53,463 nt of DNA. It comes from an uncultured Saprospiraceae bacterium (lineage in GTDB: Bacteria > Bacteroidota > Bacteroidia > Chitinophagales > Saprospiraceae). The translations under genes and the position numbers were made by a program. The DNA lies in contig CALLAW010000105.1 of assembly GCA_938001865.1 (NCBI GenBank), forward strand, positions 1 through 53,463. The letters are read 5' to 3'. This document shows, in pieces, positions 18,782 to 29,091 of the stretch. Under the pieces are notes generated by a model that made no database searches, was not told where the DNA came from, and saw only the letters and a list, made by a program, of their open reading frames with translations. The number at the start of each line of letters is the position of its first letter. Position 1 is the stretch's first letter.

Positions 18782-19161
18782 TCGGTTACAGGGATATTAG
18801 TGACTAGGATTGCTGAGTTACTCTCCAGTGATACAGGGATACCTCCGATGACATCACAGTTGCAGATGATATCATACCCACTACTAAAGAGGTAATAATC
18901 ACCTTTGGCTAGATCGGTAAACTGATATGAACCATCCTCCTCGCTAAGGATCTTCTGATCATAATTCTCAGGCTCAATCCCTGGAAACTCTAGTGCATCA
19001 TGCTTAATGTAGACATCAGCTGTTCTGACTGGAAACTCATGATGCATGACTTGACCAGAGATCGTACCTACCTCTGGGTCTGGGATAGCCTCCATCTGAT
19101 CACAACATGCAAAGATGCTAATCAAGACAGTTAAATATACTATGTGCCGGAGTGTCTTCAT
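18778..19161 (-). CDS. Small lipoprotein with carboxypeptidase-regulatory-like beta domain
   Basis: The 127 residues begin with a lipoprotein signal (IFAC with Cys19 or Cys20 as the acylation site). The mature part has the pattern GTISGQVMHHEFPVRTADVYI, then DGSYQFTDLAKGDYYLF, the hallmark of a transthyretin-like or CarboxypepD_reg-like beta sandwich. Two further Cys (ICNCDV) are present. It is the first gene of a three-gene unit with the repeat protein (four-base overlap) and the cytochrome-like lipoprotein, which suggests one surface assembly. No clear promoter is seen; TATCTTAG about 18 bases upstream of the ATG misses the -7 consensus by one base. Confidence 0.72.
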   Translation of the reverse strand: MKTLRHIVYLTVLISIFACCDQMEAIPDPEVGTISGQVMHHEFPVRTADVYIKHDALEFPGIEPENYDQKILSEEDGSYQFTDLAKGDYYLFSSGYDIICNCDVIGGIPVSLESNSAILVTNIPVTE

Positions 19162-19433
19162 TCTTACTATCTAGCTAAGATAAAACTTTAGAAATTGAAC
19201 AGTCATGTATTTGTCTTTAAGATGTCTGTTCTTAGACACTTAAGTAATTGTTACCCCTCTCTGTTCAAATTAATATCAGGTTTTTACTAACTATTAGGAG
19301 TATGTCTTGTTTAAGACAAAAAAAGCAATCAATCGCTTGTAATTCAATTTGTTATTGTAGTTTTAGAAAACGAAATCCGTGAGATCAACTATTACACTCT
19401 ACAAATAACACTATAAAAAAATTATACACTACT

Positions 19434-21635
19434 ATGAATTTAAGATTTACACTATTTTTCAGCTTTGTAGCGATAAGTATAGCAACCTTATCTGGGCAAG
19501 TTCTATTGGATGAAAACTTCGAATCAGGTCAACTCCCTGCTGGGTGGGAGATACAAACTAGTGCATCTGACGGTGGTTGGATAGTCGGATCGGTTGGAGC
19601 TATCTCATCACAAAATTTTGCAGTACCAGCTAACGGCTCTAGTAACATTATAGGAAGTAATGACGATAGCTGTAATTGCAATAAGAGCAATGACCTCTTG
19701 ACGACTCCTCCGATCGATCTGAGTGGACAAGGATCAGTAGTACTGACATACGATGTACTCTATACTGATAATACTTATGGTGGCATCGACGAAAACGCAA
19801 CAGTAGAGATCTCTCTTGACGGTGGCACTTCTTGGACTATCATCGAAGAGATTCCTGGTGCTAATGAGTGGGTAACTTATGGGATATCACTCAGTGATTA
19901 TGTTGGTCAATCTTCAGTGATGATCGGATTTAGATATACTGATGGTGGCGGATGGCTCTATGGCATTGGACTTGATAATATTAGTGTCAGAGAACCTGCA
20001 GCATTGGATGTAGAGTTAGTAGAGCTTACTAGTCCTATCTTCGGTGAAGTGGGTAAGGAATTTCCTCTCGAAGGTTCCCTTATCAATGCAGGGGGTGATC
20101 CTATCACCGAACTAGAGTTTACATACACGATCAATAGTGGTATACCTACTGTCGAGACATTAGATAATCTTAATATCTCTGCTTTTGAAAATTATACTTT
20201 CGTATTGCAAAATGCTTGGCTACCTGAAACAGAAGGCAATTTCACAGTAGAAGTAACTATCACGGCTGTCAATGGTGGTGTGGACGAGAATGTAGACAAC
20301 AATACTCTCTCATTCACTACAGACATCTTTGGCGAAGTCATTGTACCTAACAAGATCAGCGAATTCATCAGTGGTGGTACACCAGAGATTACTGAGATCT
20401 CTGGAGCATCTGTTCTCCTCAATGGACCAACAGATCTAGATTTTTTCCCAGTATTGGGCCGAGATCAGTTATGGGTAATCAATGAAGAGGTAGAGAATAC
20501 AGGCGGAAGTACTGTAATGATTACAGGTGCAGTAGCTGGTAATCCGACATTTGATCGAAGAGTGGATGGCAATGCATGGCACTTCATGTCATTACCTACA
20601 GCGATAGCCTTTAGCGATGATAACTTTAACTTTGCCACATCACCTGGTGTACAGGATGCTAACCACTCAGGGGGTACATTTACTGGACCATCATTGTGGT
20701 CAAGTGACCTTGATATCTACGCGATGCCTTCTGGCGGGAATGGGAGTCACCTCGACATGCTGCACGGTAGTCCGTTGAGTAGAGGTATTGCTCATGAAGT
20801 AGACAATGTCTTCTGGGTCTATGACGATTGGAATAAAGATATCGTAAGATACGACTTCGTAGATGATCACGGTCCTGGTAATGATTACCATGCAGATGCT
20901 CTCGTGAGGAGATATAGCAATATGGGTATCTCTGGCGACAGTGATATCCCTAATCATATGATTATAGACAAGTCTACTGGATGGCTCTATATCGTTGATA
21001 ATGGCACTGATAGAGTCCTAAGATTAGACATTAATTCTGGGGCAGTCTCATTTACTCTGCCGCTTATCAATGAACCATTGACAGAACACTCTGCGATGGG
21101 TGGATTTACCTTTGAGACTATCATTAGCGATGGACTCGATAGACCATCTGGTATAGAGATTATTGGCAATAGACTGCTCGTAGGAGACTATGCTAATGGA
21201 GATATCAAAGTCTATGACATGGACAATGACTACGTCGAGATCGGTACTATCAGCACTGGACAAGAGGGTCTGACAGGAATCAAGGTAGGACCTGATGGCA
21301 ATATCTGGTACACTAACAAGCTCCAAAACTCCGTAAACGTAGCTCTTCCAGGTAATGAAATCTCAAATACCGTCGACCAACTCCGCGAGATCAACCTGAG
21401 TGTCAATCCTAATCCTACAAGCGATGTTGTCAACGTGAAGATCAGTAACCTAGACCATAACTCTAAGGTATCGATCGTACTTACTAATATCTCTGGTCAA
21501 GAAGTATACAGAGTAGATAATGCCTCAGCAACTACTCAGGTAGATCTATCTCCATTCCACAATGGGAGCTACTTACTTACCGTCCAAAACGATAAGATTA
21601 CTCAGACTGAGCTCATCATACTCAACAAGCAATAG
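19434..21635 (+). CDS. T9SS-exported multidomain protein (choice-of-anchor-J-like, NHL-like)
   Basis: The 733 residues begin with a signal peptide (about 1-22). Residues 25-185 resemble the cleaved-adhesin/choice-of-anchor J sandwich (DENFESGQLPAGWEIQT, then IGLDNISV). Next is an Ig-like CARDB-type domain (about 190-300: VELTSPIFGEVGKEFPL to VDNNTLSF), then a long region with propeller-like strands (STGWLYIVDNGTDRVLRLD, VGPDGNIWYT) and a C-terminal type A sorting domain (about 655-733: VNPNPTSDVVNV, NISGQEVYRV, NGSYLLTV). It is probably displayed or released by the T9SS. It is transcribed alone and ends in a strong terminator. Confidence 0.85.
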   Translation: MNLRFTLFFSFVAISIATLSGQVLLDENFESGQLPAGWEIQTSASDGGWIVGSVGAISSQNFAVPANGSSNIIGSNDDSCNCNKSNDLLTTPPIDLSGQGSVVLTYDVLYTDNTYGGIDENATVEISLDGGTSWTIIEEIPGANEWVTYGISLSDYVGQSSVMIGFRYTDGGGWLYGIGLDNISVREPAALDVELVELTSPIFGEVGKEFPLEGSLINAGGDPITELEFTYTINSGIPTVETLDNLNISAFENYTFVLQNAWLPETEGNFTVEVTITAVNGGVDENVDNNTLSFTTDIFGEVIVPNKISEFISGGTPEITEISGASVLLNGPTDLDFFPVLGRDQLWVINEEVENTGGSTVMITGAVAGNPTFDRRVDGNAWHFMSLPTAIAFSDDNFNFATSPGVQDANHSGGTFTGPSLWSSDLDIYAMPSGGNGSHLDMLHGSPLSRGIAHEVDNVFWVYDDWNKDIVRYDFVDDHGPGNDYHADALVRRYSNMGISGDSDIPNHMIIDKSTGWLYIVDNGTDRVLRLDINSGAVSFTLPLINEPLTEHSAMGGFTFETIISDGLDRPSGIEIIGNRLLVGDYANGDIKVYDMDNDYVEIGTISTGQEGLTGIKVGPDGNIWYTNKLQNSVNVALPGNEISNTVDQLREINLSVNPNPTSDVVNVKISNLDHNSKVSIVLTNISGQEVYRVDNASATTQVDLSPFHNGSYLLTVQNDKITQTELIILNKQ

Positions 21636-21667
21636 AGTACTTACTACATACACTCTCTAAGAGAACT

Positions 21668-21708
21668 GTCCCGAGCCTGATCTACTGTCAAGCTCGGGAC
21701 TTTTTTTT
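21668..21708 (+). terminator. Terminator of the 733-residue T9SS cargo gene
   Basis: A 9-bp GC-rich stem (GTCCCGAGC at 21668-21676 with its complement at 21692-21700) is followed directly by eight T, 33 bases past the stop codon at 21635. Confidence 0.9.
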
Positions 21709-22006
21709 CATACTAGTTTGTGATTCTGATCTATGAGATCCTCTACTCTAGGTAAATGGAACTCTCGTAACTCTAAAGTCCTATCTATAGTCTATGATAT
21801 GGCATGTATTACCAGTACGAAGTGTCGAAGAATTGGAAAGGAACAGGTGGACAGGCTCTATCCAATAATGGCTCATACACAGATTTGGCTCTAAAAAACA
21901 CTGCGTTACCCGAAGAAGCTCTGCATCAATCTAGTTGAGTCATGTAAGTCTATGAGTATATTTTTGATGGAGATTACGCTATCACGAGGTACTTTCGTAA
22001 TAGGAT
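21709..22006. other. Intergenic tail with a 44-codon unexplained frame
   Basis: Between the terminator and the convergent 482-residue gene lies a short plus-strand frame at 21804-21938. It reads MYYQYEVSKNWKGTGGQALS and continues NNGSYTDLAL before a stop. Its composition looks protein-like, but it has no visible start signal and no family I recognise. It may be a gene remnant or chance. Confidence 0.3.
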
Positions 22007-23455
22007 TTAAAATGTGATCTTGACTAAATTCAAAGCTCCACTGGTCTCACTCACCACGAGCATACTGTTATTACTAATTTGCTCTGCGTCTTCAAATCTG
22101 AGACGAAGGTTTTCGTACTCGGTATTGAGAACTGTCTTACGGACCATATTGCCTATCGGGTCTAGAGAGTAGCTACTTGCGGTATTGTTTTTCTTCACTT
22201 CATCATTGAAGACAATCTGGAATCTTGAGGGAGTCTTCATCAGTCCATATGAGCTGTATACTGCGTCATCATCCTGTGAAAATTGTTTTTTGTAGATTAC
22301 ATTTTTCCACAGTTCGGTATGTGACTTATCTACAGAGACCACGATGATATCTTCTGTATAGTGATCGATGAAGCCAGAGAGTCCGTCACTCGTCCTACTA
22401 TAGGGTGATGGTGTCCTCCTGATATATTGCTTATACATCTCACCGATCCATAGAAAACTGCCGTCCTGCTGGAAGACCACATCTTTGATAAAGTAATAAT
22501 CAAGTGTATTATTGACTCCTCTACGCTTGCCATTGACTGTCTGGACAAACAACTGATCAAATGATTGGTAGACTATCTCTCCATCTGTACTCATCGATGA
22601 GAGAGGGGTGCTATAGTAGAAGTATCCGAGGGCAGAGGATCGATTAGCTTCTGTATAGAGACCAATGACAAGGAGAGCCTCATTGACATCGTCGTAAGTA
22701 AGGTGGATATCCTTACTGAGATACTGCGGCATACTGATTTCGGCTTGATAGGCCTTAGTCATCCCCTCACTGATGTGTCTAAGTAAGAGAGAGTGAGACC
22801 TTGCCTTGGCCCTATTATTCCACCGTTCGTAGAGCATGATGATCTCCTGTTGGTTGGAGACGACCATATCTTTGAACTTATACTCCGGTTCTGGTTCGAA
22901 GGATTTGATCTCTGATTCCCACGTTATCTTATGAGCATTGAGATCTATCATGAAGAGATTGAGACTAGACTCTCTCCCTCTATTGAACACTACGAGTGAG
23001 TTCATATCCTCCGAGTAGCTATACTTGAAGTTATCTTTGAATCGTCGCTTGGGGTAAGTCCCTAGGACAACTGTATCTTGCATCTCACCGAGATCATTGA
23101 TGATATGCTGACTGAGTACTAGCGAATCCTTGTCTATCGTACTGAAGACTATAGATGCCGAGTTGCGATGAGAGACTACTGCTATGATCCTTGGCTCTGG
23201 TCTATTGAGTACGATCTCTCTAGTATACTTGTACTTCAGATTCTCATCGAAGACATCTATATGTTGCATTTTGACTTGATCTCTGAAGAGTAGGATATTT
23301 TCCTTCTTTTGCCCTAGCACGATATACTTCTTATCTAGCTTGATGTCGATATCTGGTGAGATTATCACCTCTTGCGATAGTCCATTGATACTGCTCAAGC
23401 CAAAGAGCATGAGGAGTAAGATACTGCTACTATACTTGAGAAGACTTTGATCCAT
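22007..23455 (-). CDS. Exported protein of unknown function, propeller-like
   Basis: The 482 residues open with a signal peptide (about 1-27, MDQSLLKYSSSILLLMLFGL, ending near LSQ). The mature part is rich in alternating beta strands with repeated patterns such as SASIVFSTIDKDSLVLSQHI and DGSFLWIGEMYKQY, suggesting a beta propeller. No catalytic motif and no T9SS sorting domain are visible at the C-end (LNLVKITF), so it is probably periplasmic. It is transcribed with no close neighbour; porU2 ends about 370 bases upstream behind a terminator. I do not recognise the family. Confidence 0.7.
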   Translation of the reverse strand: MDQSLLKYSSSILLLMLFGLSSINGLSQEVIISPDIDIKLDKKYIVLGQKKENILLFRDQVKMQHIDVFDENLKYKYTREIVLNRPEPRIIAVVSHRNSASIVFSTIDKDSLVLSQHIINDLGEMQDTVVLGTYPKRRFKDNFKYSYSEDMNSLVVFNRGRESSLNLFMIDLNAHKITWESEIKSFEPEPEYKFKDMVVSNQQEIIMLYERWNNRAKARSHSLLLRHISEGMTKAYQAEISMPQYLSKDIHLTYDDVNEALLVIGLYTEANRSSALGYFYYSTPLSSMSTDGEIVYQSFDQLFVQTVNGKRRGVNNTLDYYFIKDVVFQQDGSFLWIGEMYKQYIRRTPSPYSRTSDGLSGFIDHYTEDIIVVSVDKSHTELWKNVIYKKQFSQDDDAVYSSYGLMKTPSRFQIVFNDEVKKNNTASSYSLDPIGNMVRKTVLNTEYENLRLRFEDAEQISNNSMLVVSETSGALNLVKITF

Positions 23456-23768
23456 ACGGTGACCTGAGTGATTTTAAGAGATATATCTCCCTAAGTTACG
23501 ATAGCTCTAGGTAATATTCCAGCGATTTATCATATTACTGATTGCTGCAGATGACTTTGTACGATGAGTGATTTACTCGATGATTTAATTTGTCATCTCC
23601 CTATTACTCGAGAGTCAAGTAAACTCCAGGAGCATATCACGATCGCAATATACTTACTCAGTAACTGATTAGCTTGGTAACATCGTAAATCAGACTTCTC
23701 ATCAATCCCCTCTGTATGTAATCTGATATTGATTCTTGATAAAAAAAAGCAGAGGTTATGACAAAAAA
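23456..23768. other. Intergenic region before the unknown exported gene
   Basis: No ORF, RNA gene or clear TAnnTTTG element was found. It should contain the promoter of the 482-residue gene on the minus strand. The right end is the porU2 terminator. Confidence 0.4.
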
Positions 23769-23797
23769 GAGAGAAAACCAAAACCTGATTTTCTCTC
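23763..23797 (-). terminator. Terminator of porU2
   Basis: A 9-bp stem (GAGAGAAAA at 23769-23777 with its complement at 23789-23797, loop of 11) is followed on the minus strand by six T (23768-23763). It lies about 30 bases past the porU2 stop. Confidence 0.8.
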
Positions 23798-23825
23798 CTC
23801 ACTATCTATTTGTAATTATTGTTAA

Positions 23826-26800
23826 TTATCTGACGATAATCAACTTACCCTGTCCCTTGGCAAAGTTCTTATCAAATAAGATTCTTTCGTTCTTGTCAAT
23901 GAATAGTCTATAATAATAGATACCATTTGGCAACACATTGCCTGAGCTATCAGTACCATCCCAGATATAGAATGTCCGATCTCTCCCTACTGGTAATTGG
24001 AAATCATCCTGGGTAACTGTGTGTATAGCTTGACCAATATCATTAAAGATAATCAGAGCAAACTCCTCAGGTATGTCACCACCTGTGGCATTATAGACGA
24101 ACTTTGTAGTACCTGAGAATGGATTAGGGTAGTTAGTGAAACTTGTAATCCTGGACTCTAGTACAACCACAAAGTCTACAGAGTATCCATAATCGCCAGA
24201 AAGATTACCAGCATTGTCCTCTGCTTGTACCGTAAGTGTATAGTCTCCTGCTGGTAGCGTAGGCGTATAGATTAGTGTCGCTTGATTACTCTCTCCTCCT
24301 GCTACAGCTGGGATGAACTCCACATCTGGCCCTAACACATCAATATGCTCAACAGTACCATCCGGGTGAGTAAGTACGAGTGCAAACAGCTCAGGATCTT
24401 CTATCAGTGAGTAGAGATTATCTTCTGTGAGTGTCACTTGGATACCTGGATTAGGACTCACTACGTCACCATTGTCTATTCTGATTCCATCAAATGTTAC
24501 ATCGAGGAGTGGATTGAGATCATTCCCTGCTATCTCAAACTTCAGAATACCAATATTATTAAAGAAGTAGAGCTCTGGCTGATCTTCATTTGGATTGATA
24601 TTGATTTGAAGGTCATATTTTCCGGAAGGAAGATCAGTAGTACTATACTCTATGCCATAGTTAGCATCACTATTCCTTGGCAATGCATCATAGCGTTGAC
24701 TCCATGAGACGGATTCATTGTTCTCACCTACGATACTGTAGCTGACAAGCATCTCAGACATATCTACGTCTGAGATATTCTTGACATCATAGTCTAGTGT
24801 GAGTAGCTCACCTTTAGAGAGCAATGGTGAGTTGAATGCATAGTTATCTCCATTAGGGTTAATGACTGCTTCTGGGAGAGGTACGTAGTATACCCTCCAG
24901 TAATCAAGTGATGCAGCTGTCAAGTCTGTTTCATCTTGGACGTTGTATACGAGTTCGAGATATGGATAATTTGCTGCATTGACATTACTAAGATTAGCGG
25001 AGTAATCAGTGAGATTCTCTACGAGTAGTGTTTTCTCTCCATCATCACTGATGCCATAGATTGTGATACTTTGTGTATCATTTGCATTGGTGCTGAGTGG
25101 TTCCCACTCCAGTGTTTCCCACTGAGCAGCTGGACCTATCAGCGTACTTGTGACATCTCCTTGTGACCCTTTACCATCGATCAATATTTGTCCTGTGATG
25201 ATGTCGCCTGGGTCATTTGCAATCACTTCGGTAAGTGGTCCTACTCCCTTCTGATAAGCAAAGATATATGGGACTTCTTCCTCAGCAAGTCTACTGACAT
25301 CTGTAGCTCCATGAGACTCTAGTACTGATATGATGCTCCTGCCAAATATCGCTTCGTCTCCTGCCCAGTCTGCTGCTGAGTATGAGTGTACGCTTGACTG
25401 TATCGTATAGATGAGTACGTAGTGACCATCAGGGATATCGTTTTCGAGGAAGTCTAGGAAGCAGTTTCTCCTATTCGGATTGTGTAATGAGAACGGCCAA
25501 GCCTTACGGTCTCTACCATTGAGTATCTGCGCTGGAGTATAAGCACATGATTCGTCCCCACCTGCAGCGAGAGACCATGGCTCTGATGTTTCGGGATCTA
25601 CGATTGTGACATAGATACCAGAGACGATATCTGGACTAAAGAACTCGTCTTGGTAATTAACTTCTGTCAAATCACTATCTACATAGTAAGCTGGCCACCC
25701 ATCTTGTTTTCGAGATTGATTTGTAACCTTATGCTCCTTGGGCACTTTACTGAAGTCCATCACCCTTGACTCTAGCATATCAAGACCATCATATGTAATG
25801 TCGAGTTGCTGATAATAGTGGCTTTGGTTCCAACCAATCCCTTTCTCTGGGTAGTAGATAAATGATGATCCCTTCCACTCGTCTACTTGTGACTCTGTGC
25901 TCTGTACTCTCCAATAGTAGACAGTATTAGATTGGTAATTAATGGTTGGCTTCCACTCGATAAGTCCTCCATATGCCTTGACTACCGACTCTAACATGAG
26001 TGGACTATCAAAGAGCTCAGTAGTATCTATCTGTATGACATAGTCTGAGGCATCTAAGAATGCATTATCAGTACTTGCTCTCAATGTAATATCACTATCG
26101 ACAAGCATTGCATATTCCTTAGGAGAGATTGGCTTAGCTGTACCATCAAATGCAAATGTGACGTAACCCTCTCCATAGATATCTGAGAGTCTATTATTAT
26201 TCTCCGCTTCTGGGTCGGGTATCTCATCTATCTGAAGATTCTGATCGATAATGATGTCAAACTCATTTCTACCCAAGATTTTTGCTTGATTGACTGGGAT
26301 GGTATGCGTGATGACCTTAGAGTATGGTGGTGTAGACGTCGTCCCGTAGAATGTGTCTACTTCTTCTTCATAATCATGGATAATCATATAATCTAGAGTC
26401 TCATCAGTCCAGTTACCCGTATTGTATATCTCAAAGCTGAAGTCAATACTATCAAGGTTAGAACTGAGTTGCTCAGGTTGTGTAGAGACATTCTCTATCG
26501 TAGGGACATAATCCGGACCATCAAATGAGATCAAGTCTAGAGCTGGATCACCATGCACAGTAAACTGCTCCATCAATGTCAAGAAGTTAAAGTCAGCCGT
26601 AAAGTCTTCCTCTAAGTACTCTACAACTCCCTTAGTATGTGATCCTAACTCTTCGTTGTAAAGTTCGTCACCTTGGTTTCTATAGAGTTCTAATCCTAGG
26701 ATAGCTTGTGCATAGAGTTGAGCATTACCCGATGATGCAAGGAATGCAATAGATCCTACCTCTGGTTCTGTGACAAACTTTTCACTCAGTCCAAAACTGT

Positions 26801-28814
26801 GAGCAAAAATATCTCCTGAGTGACACCCGAGGGAGAGGATGACCGGTAGTTTTCCTTGGTTTTCGTACTCTGAAGGCTCCTCGATACTGAAATCAAACGT
26901 ACCAGTACTTGAGTGTCCAAAAAATGTAATCAGACTTGCCCCATCATTGATATCATCTTTGATGACATCGGAAGTGACCGTCTGTATCTCACTAGATGAT
27001 GTCTTCCGATAAGTATGTACATCTGCACCGAATGTTGAGTTCTCGATGATGCCTCTCATCTGCTCGAGATAGTTATAGATAACGTCTGCCTCGTTTTGAG
27101 ATCCTCCACTGAGGTGGATGATTTTTTTCATCCATGCTTTATCTTCTAATGTCTGTCCATACTCACTGATATCTTCGTGGTTCCTTACTTTTGATAGGTA
27201 ATCGAGTGCTGACTCTTGTGATCTGACAGCTAGCCTCCCTACTTTGAACATCGGAGATATCCGATTATTATCACTCAATAAGAGGTTGTCCGAGCCTGGA
27301 TATCCCCAAGTAGGAAGATGATATGATGGATCTTTCCTATAACTCGCATAGTCAAGCCCCTTACCAAACATGAATACGTACTCGAGATCATCTATACTAT
27401 TCCCTGCTTCTCTGATAAAGTTCTGGATACCGATAGAGTGCCCTTTGGTACCATATGCATACTGATCAATGATATCTTCTGAGTTGACAATATTGACAGT
27501 GTGACTCCCTCCTGCTGCAGATTCTCTATACTGCTTGTACTGCTCTGCTGCAGAGTTGCCTCCTGTATTCAGTACTTCAGTGGTAATCATGAGGTAGTCT
27601 CCTGAGAGTGTCTTATAATCTACATATTGTTTAGCACCTAAGTCTATGCTTTGACTTCTTTGGTTCATGATATTGATCTTAGTCTTACTACTACTTGGTG
27701 GCAATAAGAATTTGATCCCATTGATCGTCGGTTCAGGAGTGATAATCCGCTGATTATTGATATCTACCACTACTGTACTCGAGGTAAAGTTATAGTTGTC
27801 TATCTCAAAATATCTCTGATCAGCAGATGCTTCTAGATTCATCTGGAACGACTCTGGGTCATCAGAGATGAATCTTCTTGGATAAGTGACTCCTACTTTA
27901 GCGATGATTGATTTTTTGTGTAATTCTGTCTGACCAAGACCGTTGAGTTTCACATTGATATTATTGATGATATCAGATAACTGGAGAGCTACTGAGTAGT
28001 CATCTACAGTACTTGGGTTAGCATTACGGATCATCCGTGGAGTATCATTGACGATGACCTCTGTCTGGTGTTGCAAGAAGTAGATCCCTTGTCTAATACT
28101 GAGAGATGGACTAGGTGCATCGCTACCTGTATACTTATTATTCGCTGAGATGTTCCACTCAAATGCACTTCTCTCTGGAGAACCAAAACCCTCAGCAGGT
28201 TGATAATGCGAAAATGAGAGTTGCCTATTGAGATCTACGTATGGACCAGAATGACTCTCACTGAAGATGAGCTCCTCAGTATGCATATAGTATTGCTCTT
28301 TGTCTGGCAGATTAGTCAATAAGCTATTGACCTGTTCATATCTCACTGGGTTAGACTCACCATATGCAAGGAAGTATCTTGAGTTATCAGTGTACATACT
28401 GTAATACGGATTGAGTCTATCTGCTTCTGACCGGAATAAGAACTGATCCAACCATCCATCATTCCTCTCTCCGTAGAATTCTATGTAATCTGAAGACCCA
28501 AAGGTCCCGTTAGTACTGACACTCATCGCTACTGGCTGTCCATTTCTGTAGAGCTGTAGTTCTGCACCGGTCTTGCCATTGATAGGGAACCCAGCGCTTG
28601 CTAGCTCAGAGTACGTCACTCTATAGTATCCGTCAGCATCAAGGTCTATCGTAGCATATTCCTTAGTGTAGTCGATCCATTCATTACCGTAATACTCTTG
28701 ATTATTGATTAACATTTGCCCCTGAAGTGCAAATATTCCAACTGTCATCAGTAATGACAACGGCACAATTGTATTTACTACAAATTTTTCAAGTAAAGAA
28801 AACGATTTCATCAT
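23826..28814 (-). CDS. porU2: Type IX secretion sortase-like protein PorU2 (C25 peptidase family)
   Basis: At 1662 residues this is a gingipain-fold (peptidase C25) protein of the PorU/PorU2 group, which removes T9SS sorting domains and attaches cargo at the outer membrane. An N-terminal signal region (about 1-33) and beta-rich domain precede the C25 domain. The catalytic pair is His634 in FFGHSSTG and Cys664 in LSLGCHSGD. Long Ig-like and CARDB-like domains follow, and the C-end (about 1570-1662) has the FlgD-like or sorting pattern NYPNPFSGTTKF, FNDIGQAI, WDGTDSSGNVLPNGIYYYRL. The motif context (FSIEEPSEYENQGKLPVIL) resembles PorU2 rather than classic PorU. It is transcribed alone. Whether it acts as a sortase or is a surface protease is inference. 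Confidence 0.85.
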   Translation of the reverse strand: MMKSFSLLEKFVVNTIVPLSLLMTVGIFALQGQMLINNQEYYGNEWIDYTKEYATIDLDADGYYRVTYSELASAGFPINGKTGAELQLYRNGQPVAMSVSTNGTFGSSDYIEFYGERNDGWLDQFLFRSEADRLNPYYSMYTDNSRYFLAYGESNPVRYEQVNSLLTNLPDKEQYYMHTEELIFSESHSGPYVDLNRQLSFSHYQPAEGFGSPERSAFEWNISANNKYTGSDAPSPSLSIRQGIYFLQHQTEVIVNDTPRMIRNANPSTVDDYSVALQLSDIINNINVKLNGLGQTELHKKSIIAKVGVTYPRRFISDDPESFQMNLEASADQRYFEIDNYNFTSSTVVVDINNQRIITPEPTINGIKFLLPPSSSKTKINIMNQRSQSIDLGAKQYVDYKTLSGDYLMITTEVLNTGGNSAAEQYKQYRESAAGGSHTVNIVNSEDIIDQYAYGTKGHSIGIQNFIREAGNSIDDLEYVFMFGKGLDYASYRKDPSYHLPTWGYPGSDNLLLSDNNRISPMFKVGRLAVRSQESALDYLSKVRNHEDISEYGQTLEDKAWMKKIIHLSGGSQNEADVIYNYLEQMRGIIENSTFGADVHTYRKTSSSEIQTVTSDVIKDDINDGASLITFFGHSSTGTFDFSIEEPSEYENQGKLPVILSLGCHSGDIFAHSFGLSEKFVTEPEVGSIAFLASSGNAQLYAQAILGLELYRNQGDELYNEELGSHTKGVVEYLEEDFTADFNFLTLMEQFTVHGDPALDLISFDGPDYVPTIENVSTQPEQLSSNLDSIDFSFEIYNTGNWTDETLDYMIIHDYEEEVDTFYGTTSTPPYSKVITHTIPVNQAKILGRNEFDIIIDQNLQIDEIPDPEAENNNRLSDIYGEGYVTFAFDGTAKPISPKEYAMLVDSDITLRASTDNAFLDASDYVIQIDTTELFDSPLMLESVVKAYGGLIEWKPTINYQSNTVYYWRVQSTESQVDEWKGSSFIYYPEKGIGWNQSHYYQQLDITYDGLDMLESRVMDFSKVPKEHKVTNQSRKQDGWPAYYVDSDLTEVNYQDEFFSPDIVSGIYVTIVDPETSEPWSLAAGGDESCAYTPAQILNGRDRKAWPFSLHNPNRRNCFLDFLENDIPDGHYVLIYTIQSSVHSYSAADWAGDEAIFGRSIISVLESHGATDVSRLAEEEVPYIFAYQKGVGPLTEVIANDPGDIITGQILIDGKGSQGDVTSTLIGPAAQWETLEWEPLSTNANDTQSITIYGISDDGEKTLLVENLTDYSANLSNVNAANYPYLELVYNVQDETDLTAASLDYWRVYYVPLPEAVINPNGDNYAFNSPLLSKGELLTLDYDVKNISDVDMSEMLVSYSIVGENNESVSWSQRYDALPRNSDANYGIEYSTTDLPSGKYDLQININPNEDQPELYFFNNIGILKFEIAGNDLNPLLDVTFDGIRIDNGDVVSPNPGIQVTLTEDNLYSLIEDPELFALVLTHPDGTVEHIDVLGPDVEFIPAVAGGESNQATLIYTPTLPAGDYTLTVQAEDNAGNLSGDYGYSVDFVVVLESRITSFTNYPNPFSGTTKFVYNATGGDIPEEFALIIFNDIGQAIHTVTQDDFQLPVGRDRTFYIWDGTDSSGNVLPNGIYYYRLFIDKNERILFDKNFAKGQGKLIIVR

Positions 28815-29091
28815 GATATGAAAATGTGGTTATAAAGGATGGTAAAGATAATACATTTAATAAACTTATAATGTGTTATAACGTCACAATAAGCAAGTTA
28901 AGTACTTACTGTGTGTCTAGCAACTCACTAAAGAGTCTATTAGTAATATCAGATAGGATGTAAAGGTGGTCCCAAACCCCACCCTTATCAGAGGTAGGAC
29001 CCTACAGTACACCGTTACCCCTATCCCGATCAGTTGATTAACTTCGCTTTTTGAAAAGAGTTTTTGCTTTTGTAAAATAGAAGACAATTCA

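Noticed and set aside
19305-19330. Hairpin TGTCTT-GTTT-AAGACA as a terminator
   Set aside because: It is followed by A on the plus strand and no T-tract on the minus strand, so it does not have terminator form.
23593-23802. 69-codon minus-strand frame after porU2
   Set aside because: It runs through the porU2 terminator and has an irregular, Cys-rich composition; likely chance.
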